Source of the DNA: Actinoplanes siamensis
GTDB taxonomy: Bacteria; Actinomycetota; Actinomycetes; Mycobacteriales; Micromonosporaceae
DNA length: 64,000 nt
Direction of reading: 5' to 3'
Assembly: GCF_016862395.1 (NCBI RefSeq)
Contig: NZ_BOMW01000019.1
Span: 62,001-126,000 of the forward strand
Position numbers and translations under genes: made by a program. Each line of letters starts with the position of its first letter. Position 1 is the first letter of the stretch. Below, one piece after another: positions 34,783 through 42,934 of this stretch. The notes beneath the pieces are model-generated. The model was not told the DNA's origin, did no database searches, and saw only the letters and a program-made list of their open reading frames with translations.

Positions 34783-35430
34783 ATGACCTCGGCATTCGCC
34801 GACGAACCGCGTCGGCTTCGCACCCTCGCCGAGCTGTCCTACAGGCAGCTCGCCAGCCTCTCCAGCGTCAGCCATGCGCAGATCTCCGACCTGGAGAAGG
34901 GGCGCCGCCGACCCACGCCCGACATCGCCAAGGCCCTCGATGAGGCGCTCCATGCCTGCGGCCGGCTCACCGCAACCATGCGCACCCCAGCACCCGACGA
35001 CGTCGAAGGCGAGCCGGAGGCGATCGAGCTTGCGCAGCGTGCAGCCGCGTCCGACGCCAGCGACGAGACACTGAAACGCATTGAGAAGGCATTCGACCAG
35101 GTCGCCATGGCGTACGCCACCACTGCGCCCGCCGAGCTGCTACCCCGCGTCCGGCGCCACCTGCGCTACATCGACCAACTGCTCAGCGGCCGGGCAACGC
35201 TCGCGCAGCGCCGGCGGCTGCTGGTCGTCGGGGCTGGCTGTCGCTGCTCCGCGCGACCCTGCACATCGACCTGCAGCAACGTGCCGCCGCTGAAGCCCAC
35301 CTCGACACGGCGGCCGCGCTCCGTCCAGATCGATGGCCTCCGGTGGGTCGGAGATGCCACGGCTCCCCGACCTCGCAACGATCGAGGCTCGTACCGGCGG
35401 CCCGAGGTGCCCTCCCGGCGGGCCTCGTGA
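34783..35430 (+). pseudogene. Frameshifted XRE/TPR transcriptional regulator
   Basis: Residues 1-60 form an HTH_XRE domain (LSYRQLASLSSVSHAQISDLEKGRRRPTPDIAKAL). A helical region follows, with LLPRVRRHLRYIDQLLSGRATLAQRRRLLVV. At about 35230-35236 the frame is broken. In the next frame the DNA reads GWLSLLRATLHIDLQQRAAA and EAHLDTAAALR, the conserved continuation of this actinomycete family. Beyond about 35320 neither frame continues the expected TPR domain, so the gene is both frameshifted and truncated. The printed open frame ends in a meaningless Arg/Pro/Ser tail. A sequencing error could explain the shift but not the truncation. Confidence 0.7.
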
Positions 35431-35459
35431 GGCACCCCAGGGAGACCGAAGGAGGCAGG

Positions 35460-35570
35460 ATGACGGCCCAGCCCGAACCGTACGAGGATGACGAGCCGCC
35501 GTCGTTCGTGGTCGTCTCGCCGCGGATGAGCGCCGACGGCAGACCCGGCTGCGGACTCGCTCATGGCTGA
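35460..35570 (+). CDS. Very short open frame with a good ribosome site
   Basis: A 36-residue frame, MTAQPEPYEDDEPPSFVVVS plus PRMSADGRPGCGLAHG, is preceded by AGGAGG at -5 or so. It lies in frame with the shifted tail of the decayed XRE gene, so it may be the start of a formerly longer downstream gene or spurious. Function unknown. Confidence 0.25.
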   Translation: MTAQPEPYEDDEPPSFVVVSPRMSADGRPGCGLAHG

Positions 35571-35582
35571 GACGCTTGCGGA

Positions 35583-35612
35583 CTCTGTGCGGACTGAGAA
35601 GCCCGCACAGAG
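35583..35612 (-). terminator. glnA1 terminator
   Basis: A perfect 10-bp stem (CTCTGTGCGG / CCGCACAGAG) with a 10-nt loop lies 28 bp beyond the glnA1 stop on the minus strand. Confidence 0.7.
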
Positions 35613-35639
35613 CCGCTGACCTGCGGTTATAGCCTCTGG

Positions 35640-37064
35640 CTACACGTTGTAGTACATCTCGAACTCGTGCGGGGTCGGGCGCAGCCGGACCGGGTCGATC
35701 TCGTTCGTGCGCTTGTAGTCGATCCACGTGGCGATCAGGTCGTCGGTGAAGACGCCGCCGGCGGTGAGGAACTCGTGGTCGTTCTCCAGCGAGTTCAGGA
35801 CCGCGTCCAGGGAGCCCGGCACCTGCTTGACGTTGCCCCACTCCTCCGGCGGCAGGTCGTACAGGTCCTTGTCGATCGGCGCCGGGGGCTCGATCTTGTT
35901 CTTGATGCCGTCCAGGCCGGCCATCATCTGGGCGGAGAACGACAGGTACGGGTTCGACGACGGGTCCGGCACGCGGAATTCGACGCGCTTGGCCTTAGGG
36001 TTACTGCCGGTCACCGGGATGCGGGTGCAGGCGGAGCGGTTGCGCTGCGAGTAGACCAGGTTTACCGGGGCCTCGTAGCCGGGCACCAGGCGCCGGTACG
36101 AGTTGACCGTCGGGTTGGTGAACGCGAGCAGCGACGGGGCGTGGTGCAGCAGGCCACCGATGTACCAGCGGGCGGTGTCGGACAGGCCGGCGTACCCGGT
36201 CTCGTCGTAGAACAGCGGCTCGCCGCCCAGCCAGAGGCTCTGGTGGGTGTGCATGCCGGAGCCGTTGTCGCCGAAGAGCGGCTTCGGCATGAACGTCGCC
36301 GTCTTGCCGTGCTCCCAGGCGGTGTTCTTGATGATGTACTTGAACAGCTGCATCTGGTCGCCGGCGTGCAGCAGCGTCGAGAACTTGTAGTTGATCTCGG
36401 CCTGGCCGGCGGTGCCGACCTCGTGGTGCGAGCGCTCGACGGTGAAGCCGGTGTCGACCAGCCGGCGCACCATGGCGTCACGCAGGTCGGAGTAGTGGTC
36501 GACAGGCGAGACCGGGAAGTAGCCGCCCTTGAACGCGGTCTTGTAACCGCGGTTGCCGCCCTCCTCCTCGCGGCCGGAGTTCCACGCGCCCTCGATCGAG
36601 TCGATGTAGTAGTACGCCTGGTGCGCCGAGGTCTCGTGGCGGATCGAGTCGAAGATGTAGAACTCCGCCTCGGCGCCGAAGTAGGCGGTGTCCGCGATGC
36701 CGCTGGAGGCCAGGTACGCCTCGGCCTTCTTAGCCACGTTCCGCGGGTCACGCGAGTACGCCTCGCGGGTGAACGGGTCGTGGATGAAGAAGTTCAGCGC
36801 CAGCGTCTTCTGGATGCGGAACGGGTCGACGAAGGCGGTCGCGACGTCCGGCAGCAGCATCATGTCGGACTCGTGGATGGCCTGGAAGCCGCGGATCGAG
36901 GACCCGTCGAAGGCGAGGCCGTCGGTCACCACACTGTCGTCGAACGACTCGACCGGCATGTTGAAGTGCTGCATCACGCCGGGCAGGTCACAGAAACGTA
37001 CGTCGACGAACTTGACGTCCTCGTCTTTGAGGTATCGAAGGAGTTCCTCGGGATTGGCGAACAC
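35640..37064 (-). CDS. glnA: Glutamine synthetase, type I-beta (main, adenylylated)
   Basis: A 474-residue GS that makes glutamine from glutamate, ammonia and ATP. Seen: [54 protein letters not shown], the [12 protein letters not shown] catalytic loop, [11 protein letters not shown], and [11 protein letters not shown] with the adenylylation Tyr used by GlnE. The start is GTG 37064 ([12 protein letters not shown]), because AGGAGG lies just upstream and the N-terminus matches the family; the longer reading to 37112 is not supported. A four-part GlnR-like box lies 83-120 bp upstream. It is the partner of the glnE gene 6 kb away. Confidence 0.96.
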   Translation of the reverse strand: MFANPEELLRYLKDEDVKFVDVRFCDLPGVMQHFNMPVESFDDSVVTDGLAFDGSSIRGFQAIHESDMMLLPDVATAFVDPFRIQKTLALNFFIHDPFTREAYSRDPRNVAKKAEAYLASSGIADTAYFGAEAEFYIFDSIRHETSAHQAYYYIDSIEGAWNSGREEEGGNRGYKTAFKGGYFPVSPVDHYSDLRDAMVRRLVDTGFTVERSHHEVGTAGQAEINYKFSTLLHAGDQMQLFKYIIKNTAWEHGKTATFMPKPLFGDNGSGMHTHQSLWLGGEPLFYDETGYAGLSDTARWYIGGLLHHAPSLLAFTNPTVNSYRRLVPGYEAPVNLVYSQRNRSACTRIPVTGSNPKAKRVEFRVPDPSSNPYLSFSAQMMAGLDGIKNKIEPPAPIDKDLYDLPPEEWGNVKQVPGSLDAVLNSLENDHEFLTAGGVFTDDLIATWIDYKRTNEIDPVRLRPTPHEFEMYYNV

Positions 37065-37146
37065 ACGTCCTCCTGGCACAGTTTTCCGATACCGGGCGGC
37101 ATGGGCCGCCACCTGGCAAGGCTGCTCGCGACGTTATGGGTACGGA

Positions 37147-37184
37147 GTTGCCCCGGCGTATCCCTATTGTTTCTGCCGTGTTAC
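37147..37184 (-). promoter_or_regulatory. GlnR-type binding box upstream of glnA
   Basis: On the minus strand, reading towards glnA: GTAAC (37180-37184), 6 bp, GAAAC (37169-37173), 6 bp, GATAC (37158-37162), 6 bp, GCAAC (37147-37151). This is the GTnAC-n6-GAAAC-n6-GTnAC-n6-GAAAC layout known for actinobacterial GlnR. The first two pentamers are perfect; the last two each differ at one or two positions. GlnR activates glnA under nitrogen limitation. The box also lies about 70-110 bp upstream of the divergent RDD gene. Confidence 0.75.
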
Positions 37185-37255
37185 GTAACCGGATGATCAG
37201 GCACGGGGCGAGCGCGCGGCCGACCTCCGGACCCTATCGCGTAGGCTCGGCCGTC

Positions 37256-37651
37256 GTGGCAGCTTCCGCGAACGATGTACCCCGGGCCCCGGGACGTCCG
37301 GAGCCGGCCGGCGGCGGGCAGCGCCTGATCGCCCTGCTCATCGACTGGGTTCTGTGCCTGCTGGTGGCCGGTCTCTACGCCGACCCGTCGAGGACGGCGT
37401 GGCCCCCGGTCGTACTGCTGATCCTGATCAATACGTTCTTCATCGGGCTGTTCGGGCAGACGCCCGGCATGCGGCTGGCCCGGATCAGCTGCCGCTCGTT
37501 CACCGACGGCGGGGCGATCGGCCTCGGCCCCGGCCTGGTCCGGGCGGTGCTGCTGGCCCTGCTGATTCCCGCGCTGATCGCCGACGGCGACGGCCGCGGC
37601 CTGCACGACCGCGCCGCCGGCTCGATGGTGGTCAGGAACCCGAAGCGCTGA
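37256..37651 (+). CDS. RDD-family membrane protein
   Basis: A 131-residue membrane protein with three hydrophobic segments. RLIALLIDWVLCLLVAGLYAD carries the Arg/Asp pattern of the RDD family, followed by NTFFIGLFGQTPGMRLARIS and RAVLLALLIPALIADGDGRGLHDRAAGS. The transported substrate, if any, is unknown. An RDD gene next to glnA is a conserved actinobacterial arrangement. GTG 37256 is chosen because it gives the usual short cytosolic N-terminus; the 40-residue in-frame extension would cross the GlnR box. The 3' end overlaps the convergent gene by 20 bp. Confidence 0.82.
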   Translation: MAASANDVPRAPGRPEPAGGGQRLIALLIDWVLCLLVAGLYADPSRTAWPPVVLLILINTFFIGLFGQTPGMRLARISCRSFTDGGAIGLGPGLVRAVLLALLIPALIADGDGRGLHDRAAGSMVVRNPKR

Positions 37652-38180
37652 GCCCGGCGACGTGGGCGTCCCGCGGGGTCAGCCAGCGCGACGTGAGCAC
37701 CCGCTCCTCGATGAACCGGATCACCGGATGATCGAGAACCTCGTCCCGGCGGACGGTGGACTGCACCGAACCCGCGTTCGTCTCGGACAGGGCCTTGATG
37801 TCGTCGAGCAGCGGAGCGAACTCGGCCCGCGTCAGATAGAACACAACGCCCTGGACGCGGTCCTCGGTCGGCCACGGCAGCGGGAACCGGTCCACGCCAC
37901 CGGCCAACTCGTCGTTGGGCGTCACGGTGTAGGTGGACTGGAGCAGCGTCAGCAGGCGAACCATGTCCGGGTCCTGCAGGTCGCCGTCCTCCTCCGGCGG
38001 CAACGACGCCTCGACCCAGGGCGGGCCGAGATGGTCGAGGCCGTCGATGAAGGCCACCGTCATCCCATGGTTGAGATCGACGGTCCAGCATCCCTCGTGC
38101 AGGTGCGCCTCCTCGGGCGGGTAGTCCCAGCCGGAGAACATCGCCCGGACGTAGTAGTTCGCCGGTGTCCCGATCTTCAC
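37632..38180 (-). CDS. Unrecognised protein at the end of the minus-strand ESX operon
   Basis: A 182-residue soluble protein with mixed alpha/beta character: MKIGTPANYYVRAMFSGWD, HEGCWTVDLNHGMTVAFIDG, RVQGVVFYLTRAEFAPLL and VIRFIEERVLTSRWLTPRDA. No family is recognised. Its ATG overlaps the stop of the Pro-rich ESX protein gene (4 bp), so it is translated with it. Size, acidity and placement last in a secretion operon are those of immunity or secretion-chaperone proteins, which is inference only. Confidence 0.6.
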   Translation of the reverse strand: MKIGTPANYYVRAMFSGWDYPPEEAHLHEGCWTVDLNHGMTVAFIDGLDHLGPPWVEASLPPEEDGDLQDPDMVRLLTLLQSTYTVTPNDELAGGVDRFPLPWPTEDRVQGVVFYLTRAEFAPLLDDIKALSETNAGSVQSTVRRDEVLDHPVIRFIEERVLTSRWLTPRDAHVAGLSASGS

Positions 38181-40087
38181 TGGCCGCCTCCGAGGACGCG
38201 GCGGATCTCCGGCTCGTAGGCCGGCTCGTCGCGTCTGCTGGTCACCACGCCGCCGCCCGGGGTCCGCACCTCGAACGCCCGCTCGTCGGTGACCACGCCG
38301 GGCTCGTCCTCGCCGTCGGGCTGGACCGGAGCCGGCTCGCCGCCGACCCGGCGCTTGGTGAGCTCGGGCGCCACGGTTCCCGGACGTGCCTGCTGCTCAC
38401 CGGCGGCCTGGGTCGCGGCGCGGCTGCGCAGGGCCTCCGGCGCCTCCCCGATGCGGGACGCCGGCGGGGTGGGCGCCCCGAGGACCCCGGCGCCGGCGCC
38501 GGCGCGGGCCTGTTCGGCACCGAACAGGTCGCCCCAGGCGGTGCCGGCGGGCCGGCGTTGCGCGGGCGTGTCCCGGCGGCGGGTGGGCCGCACCGGCGCG
38601 GGGTCGGCCGGCTGGGCGGGCCGGTTCAGCACCGGCGGCGTGGTGCCGTCGGGACGGAACGCGTCCTTGCTGCCGTGCCCCGCCGGATGCAGTTCCTCGG
38701 TGCTGCCCGGGCGGCGCTGCCGGTCGCCGTTCGGGTTCTTCAGCACCGGGGGCATGCTGCCCGGCGTACGCCCGAAGGTGTCCTCGCCGTCCACCGGCGC
38801 GCCCGGCAGGCGGGCCCCGCGCTCCTGGTCGCCACGCCGGCGGTCGCCGGGGCGGCCCGGCGGCAGGCTGCCCGGCTTGCCGGAGGTCGTGCCCGGCCCG
38901 CCTCGGCGCAGGGTGCGGCCGGGCGGCTGGCCGAGACCGGGCGGCTGGGCCGGCCGGTGGAACGCGTTGCGGGTCAGCTGACCCGGGTTGGGCAGGGTGT
39001 GGCCCGGCGACGGCGCTCGCGGCGCGGGCGGTCGCTGACCGCCGAGGCCGGGCGTGAGGCTGGGCGGCGTGCCCCGGCCCAGGCCGCCCGGGTTCGGGAA
39101 CAGCGGCAGGCCGCCGGGCGGCAGCTGACCCGGCGGGAGCTGGCCGGGCAGCGCGGGCGCCTGGCCGGGCAGCTCGCCGGGGGCCGGCGGGGCGTCGCCG
39201 GGCGCGTTCGCCGACGGGTCGAGCGGCTGGTCCTCGCCCAGGGCACCGGGGCCGGGCGGGGGCGCGGGCGCGGGCGGAGGCGGCGCCGGGGCGCTCAACG
39301 CGGGCGGGGGAGGCGGCGGGGCGCCGCCGCCGGGCAGGTTCGGCGGGCTGGTCAGCGGCGGCTTGCCGGGCTGGTTGAGCACCACGTCCATCGGCTTGTA
39401 CGGCGGGCCGACGCCGGCGGTGAGGGCCTTGCTGTACTCGTAGTACTGGTTGCCGTACTTCTGGGCCAGCTCCTGCGCCTGCCGGGTGAACTCCTTCTCG
39501 GCCTCCTGCACCTGCTGCTGCACCTGGTACTTCTCGGCGTCGCCCCAGGTGGTCGTCAGGTACCGGCTGGTGTCGAACCACTCGCTGAGCCGGCCGGTGA
39601 GATCGACCTTCTGGGCGTCCTGCAGCGCCTGGCGATAGCGCTTCATCAGGTCGTCCATCTCCTTGCGGGACTCGATCGCCACGTCGACCAGGTGCCGCAG
39701 GGCGGTCAGGTTCTTCTGCGCCGCCTGGATCCAGGCGTCCAGGTAGACCAGGGCCTCGCCGGGGCCCTTTCGCAGGAACGCGTCCCGCGCCTCCGGCGCC
39801 GTCCAGTCCTCGTTGCGGAGTTGCACACTCTGATCATGCAGATACGTCTTGTACCGGGTGAGCAAAGTGACGACGTTCTGCCAATGGTCGCCCAGAACGG
39901 AGATCTGTTCCGGGTGACTGTTTTTGATCATTAATTCGATGACTTCGATGGTGAGGCCGTTCTTCCCACCGGGGGCCGGCGTGTACTCCGAACTGTAGGT
40001 CGGATTGCCGTAATGCAGCTGACCGCTGTAAGGGCTGTAACCATAATTCGGATCGGCTGTCGCGTCGAAGAACGGATCGTCGGCCAT
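38177..40087 (-). CDS. ESX-associated protein: helical N-terminus with long Pro/Gly-rich tail
   Basis: A 636-residue protein. Residues about 45-230 are helical and WXG/PPE-like: VLGDHWQNVVTLLTRYKTYL, a QLRNEDWTAPEARDAFL segment with W and acidic residues, and a long helix (YRQALQDAQKV). Residues 235-636 are disordered, rich in Pro/Gly/Ala (GGGAPPPPPPALSAPAPPPP), then in Pro/Arg. Such proteins in Micromonosporaceae ESX loci are probable secreted substrates or envelope-spanning adapters. It starts 3 bp after the upstream gene's stop, in an operon with it. Confidence 0.65.
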   Translation of the reverse strand: MADDPFFDATADPNYGYSPYSGQLHYGNPTYSSEYTPAPGGKNGLTIEVIELMIKNSHPEQISVLGDHWQNVVTLLTRYKTYLHDQSVQLRNEDWTAPEARDAFLRKGPGEALVYLDAWIQAAQKNLTALRHLVDVAIESRKEMDDLMKRYRQALQDAQKVDLTGRLSEWFDTSRYLTTTWGDAEKYQVQQQVQEAEKEFTRQAQELAQKYGNQYYEYSKALTAGVGPPYKPMDVVLNQPGKPPLTSPPNLPGGGAPPPPPPALSAPAPPPPAPAPPPGPGALGEDQPLDPSANAPGDAPPAPGELPGQAPALPGQLPPGQLPPGGLPLFPNPGGLGRGTPPSLTPGLGGQRPPAPRAPSPGHTLPNPGQLTRNAFHRPAQPPGLGQPPGRTLRRGGPGTTSGKPGSLPPGRPGDRRRGDQERGARLPGAPVDGEDTFGRTPGSMPPVLKNPNGDRQRRPGSTEELHPAGHGSKDAFRPDGTTPPVLNRPAQPADPAPVRPTRRRDTPAQRRPAGTAWGDLFGAEQARAGAGAGVLGAPTPPASRIGEAPEALRSRAATQAAGEQQARPGTVAPELTKRRVGGEPAPVQPDGEDEPGVVTDERAFEVRTPGGGVVTSRRDEPAYEPEIRRVLGGGQ

Positions 40088-40090
40088 GGC

Positions 40091-41134
40091 CTAGCCCAGC
40101 CCGTCCCGCGTCACCGGGTCGTACGCCGAGGCGATGGTCTTCTCCGGTGGCGTGTCGCCGCCGCCCTGGGTGGACGCGCCGGTCACCACCCGGTCGGTCA
40201 CCTTGCGCTCGCCGTCGACCGGCTTGCTGCTGGTCTCGGTGGTCGACCCGTCCGCCGCGGTGGTGGTGCGCGAGGTGGTGGTCTCCCGGCCCGCGGCGTC
40301 GTGGTTGACAGTGGTCTCCTCGGCGACGCGGCCGCCGTCGTACCGCTGGGTGGTGGTCGACGATCCGGTGAGCCTGTCGCCGGAGGTGTTCTCCGTGGTG
40401 GTGGTCAGGGTGTGCCGGCTGCTGTCGTACGACGTGGTGGTCCGGACCGTCTTGGTGGTCAGGACCTCGCCCCTGGCGTTGTAGACGGTGGTCGTCTCGA
40501 TCGTGACGCCGCTGCCCGGGATGCTGGTGACCACCTTCTCCATGCGCTGCCCGTTCGGCCCCGGGGAGGTCTGCATCTGCTGGTACGGCGAGATGGTCTC
40601 GCTGGTCGGGTGGCCCCACTCCGGGCTGGACTCGCCGGGCGCCCCGGTCTGCGCGGTGCCTCCCTGCGCGGCCAGCGCCTCCAGATAGGTCTGGCCGATG
40701 CCCTTCGGCAGGCCGTCCGGCCGGGGCACGTCCTTGCTGCCGAAGGCGAACAGCACGTCGTTGATCGAGGCGGCCGAGGTGGCGTCGCCGTCGGCGTAGA
40801 TGTCGGCGATGGTCTGCGCGGCCGAACCGATGTTGTAGAAGGCCTGGCCCAGGTAGCCGAGGTAGGCGGAGAGCTCGGAAGCGTTGTTCGCCAGCTGCTC
40901 GCGGACCGTGGCGGCCTCGCCGAGGACCTTGCCGTGCCAGGCCTGCTGTGGAGTGTCGTACAGATGGGTCAGGTGCGCCGAGTCGCCGGCCAGTTGCATC
41001 TGCTGCTTGGCCATCAAGGACGCGTACTCCCGGAGGCCGTCGAGATTCACGTCGACAGGGGTGCTCGCGCTGAGCCACGGCGCGTGAGTGTTTCCGTACG
41101 TCGCCTTGTCGTACGAATCCTTCTCGCCGCTCAT
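40091..41134 (-). CDS. ESX-associated protein: helical domain plus Thr-rich repeat tail
   Basis: A 347-residue protein. Residues about 25-140 form a WXG100/PPE-like helical hairpin (LREYASLMAKQQMQLAGD, QQAWHGKVLGEAATVREQLA). Residues 170-347 are Thr/Ser-rich with alternating YNARGEVLTT, SYDSSRHTLTTTTENTSG and RYDGGRVAEETTV units, like a degenerate YD/RHS-type beta repeat. It is the first gene of the minus-strand ESX operon, divergent from the WXG100 genes. It could be a secreted effector precursor or a structural partner; no enzymatic motif is seen. Confidence 0.6.
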   Translation of the reverse strand: MSGEKDSYDKATYGNTHAPWLSASTPVDVNLDGLREYASLMAKQQMQLAGDSAHLTHLYDTPQQAWHGKVLGEAATVREQLANNASELSAYLGYLGQAFYNIGSAAQTIADIYADGDATSAASINDVLFAFGSKDVPRPDGLPKGIGQTYLEALAAQGGTAQTGAPGESSPEWGHPTSETISPYQQMQTSPGPNGQRMEKVVTSIPGSGVTIETTTVYNARGEVLTTKTVRTTTSYDSSRHTLTTTTENTSGDRLTGSSTTTQRYDGGRVAEETTVNHDAAGRETTTSRTTTAADGSTTETSSKPVDGERKVTDRVVTGASTQGGGDTPPEKTIASAYDPVTRDGLG

Positions 41135-41382
41135 CTCCGCCTCCCCGTCGTCTCTTCGTGCGCACCGGTCAGGTTAGCCGTCCGGTACGCCATGTGGTGA
41201 CGCGATAGAGTACGCCTTCCCCGATGAGCAGGTTCGAATTCATCAATCTGAACCCGAGCGGGCCCGGGGTGGTACACCGGGGTGGCCCCAGTCGGTGAGG
41301 ATGGCTACCTTCGGGGCCGACACGGACGTTTCGCCGGCCGCTCACGGAGTGCGCCGACAAGGAAGAATCGGGGTGAACCACC
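41135..41382. promoter_or_regulatory. Divergent promoter region of the two ESX operons
   Basis: A 248-bp spacer between the two ESX operons. TACCTT (41306-41311) could be a plus-strand -10 box; TACTCT on the minus strand (about 41204-41209) could serve the other operon. No obvious palindrome is seen, and no open frame is convincing. Confidence 0.4.
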
Positions 41383-41742
41383 TTGACAGGAACTCCGGGT
41401 ATGGGCCAGGTCCATGCCACGCAGGATCAGCTGAACTCGATGGCACAGCGCTGCGAGGACACCGGGCAGACCATCACCCGCGGCATGGCGCAGCTGCTGG
41501 ACCGGATCCAGTCGCTCGGCGGCGCGGGCTTCCAGGGCACGGCCAACAACGCGCTGCAGGACGTCTCGGTCCAGCTGAACGACGGCCTGACGAAGATCAT
41601 CAACGCGTTGGACGAGCTGGCCGGCAAGATGAGCAGCGCCTCCAAACAGTACGGCGTGCACGACGAGGACGCCGCCCAGGAGATCCGGGCCGCGGCCGCG
41701 TCCACCGGTGACAGTTCCGTCATCGGAATCCTGCGCGGCTGA
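41383..41742 (+). CDS. WXG100-family (EsxA/EsxB-like) protein
   Basis: A 119-residue helical hairpin protein: HATQDQLNSMAQRCEDTGQTITRGMAQLLDRI, then the turn GAGFQGTANNA, where the WXG turn has Phe for Trp, then LNDGLTKIINALDELAGKM. A C-terminal extension (YGVHDEDAAQEIRAAAAS) holds a YxxxD/E-like secretion signal (YGVHD). It pairs with the next gene as an ESX heterodimer secreted by the type VII system. TTG 41383 (MTGTPGMGQ) or ATG 41401 can start it. Confidence 0.85.
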   Translation: MTGTPGMGQVHATQDQLNSMAQRCEDTGQTITRGMAQLLDRIQSLGGAGFQGTANNALQDVSVQLNDGLTKIINALDELAGKMSSASKQYGVHDEDAAQEIRAAAASTGDSSVIGILRG

Positions 41743-41773
41743 GCGCGCCCGAGCGAGATCGGAGAGGCCAGAC

Positions 41774-42058
41774 ATGAGCATCACCTACAACTTCGGCCAG
41801 ATCAACGACGTCGCGATGGCCATCAGCACCTTCGAGGGCCAGATGGACCAGCAGCTCAACGACCTGTACACGGCTTTCACCGCGCTGTTCGCCGCGGACT
41901 GGCAGGGCAACGCCGGCGAGGCGTGCGACCAGGCCCGGCAGAAGTGGAACCAGGGTGCCGTGGAGATCAAGACCGCGCTGCAGAGCGTCGGTGTCAAGCT
42001 CGGCGCGTCCGCCGAGCGGATGCAGCAGATCGACCAGCAGATCGCCGCGGGCATGTGA
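41774..42058 (+). CDS. WXG100-family protein (second of the pair)
   Basis: A 94-residue classical WXG100 protein with FGQINDVAMAISTFEGQMDQ, the turn AADWQGNAGEACDQA carrying the WxG motif (about residues 43-45), then LQSVGVKLGASAERMQQIDQ. It is expected to form a four-helix bundle with its neighbour and to be exported together with it. ATG 41774 has GGAGAGG upstream. It follows the first WXG100 gene after 31 bp. Confidence 0.92.
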   Translation: MSITYNFGQINDVAMAISTFEGQMDQQLNDLYTAFTALFAADWQGNAGEACDQARQKWNQGAVEIKTALQSVGVKLGASAERMQQIDQQIAAGM

Positions 42059-42147
42059 CCGGGCCGGCCGCCGGGGCCCCGCACCGGGTTTCCGGCGGCC
42101 GGACCGGTACGCCATGATCGGGACACGAGACGGGGAGGTGCCGGCAG

Positions 42148-42555
42148 ATGGCCGAGGTTCCGGGACGGCCCGACTGGGGCGTGCTCCGCGACATGCTCTC
42201 GGACCTGCGCAAGGCCACGGCCGAGATACCCAGCACGCACCGCAGGCTGCTGCAGGTGACCGGCACCGGCTGGTCGCCGGACGGGCTGATCAAGGCGGTC
42301 GTCGGCCCGCGCGGTCACCTGCTGGACCTGGACATCGACCCGCGTGCGCTGCGCCAGCCGAACTCGAAGGCGCTGTCGGCGAGCATCGTGCGGACGGTTC
42401 GCGCCGCCATCGAGGACGCCGGGCGCAAGAGCACCGAGCTGATGACCGAGAGCCTGCCCGGTGACCTGCGCAGGATGGCCGGCACCGACATGCGGACCTT
42501 CGTCGGCGGCCACGACGCCGATGTGCGCATCCGGACGGAGGACGACAATGGGTAA
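42148..42555 (+). CDS. YbaB/EbfC-family protein in the ESX operon
   Basis: A 135-residue protein with the YbaB layout: an N-terminal helix (LRDMLSDLRKATAEI), a sheet (GTGWSPDGLIKAVVGPRG, LDLDIDP) and long C-terminal helices (SASIVRTVRAAIEDAGRKS). YbaB proteins bind DNA and are nucleoid-associated, but divergent copies occur regularly within actinobacterial ESX loci, where they may act as EspG-like chaperones or adapters. That role is inference. ATG 42148 follows GGGGAGG. The stop overlaps the next start by 8 bp. Confidence 0.75.
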   Translation: MAEVPGRPDWGVLRDMLSDLRKATAEIPSTHRRLLQVTGTGWSPDGLIKAVVGPRGHLLDLDIDPRALRQPNSKALSASIVRTVRAAIEDAGRKSTELMTESLPGDLRRMAGTDMRTFVGGHDADVRIRTEDDNG

Positions 42556-42919
42556 CTACGTCTCGATCACCTCGAGCCCGAGTGAGCTCATCAACGTCGC
42601 CGACCGGCTCCGGGACCGCGGCATCGCGCTGGCCGAGACGGCCGGCGGCATCGAGCGGGACATCCGGGCCCACGAGAGCGGCACGTTCCCGTCCGATCAG
42701 TACACCGACGCTTTCGTGCACGACAAGTACCACCAGCCGGTGCCCGGCGCCGACGGCGAGGACAAACCGGCTCACCTGGCGGTCAGCGAGAGCGGCGTGA
42801 TCAGCGGCCGGCAGCTGCAGAAGGTCGGGGAGTACGTCAGCCGGGCGATGGTCGACTACGACGTCACGGACCTGGACAACGCCGGCCAGATCAACACGGC
42901 GACCCGCGTCGCCTCCTGA
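42548..42919 (+). CDS. Small helical ESX-operon protein
   Basis: A 123-residue protein. ELINVADRLRDRGIALAETAGGIERDIRAHES is an amphipathic helix as in WXG/ESX proteins. A less helical region (SDQYTDAFVHDKYHQPV) and VGEYVSRAMVDYDVTDLDN follow. No WXG turn is seen. It overlaps the YbaB gene and ends 15 bp before the giant effector gene, so it is probably a dedicated secretion partner of it. No family name can be assigned safely. Confidence 0.65.
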   Translation: MGNYVSITSSPSELINVADRLRDRGIALAETAGGIERDIRAHESGTFPSDQYTDAFVHDKYHQPVPGADGEDKPAHLAVSESGVISGRQLQKVGEYVSRAMVDYDVTDLDNAGQINTATRVAS

Positions 42920-42934
42920 CGGCCGGACCGCCCC

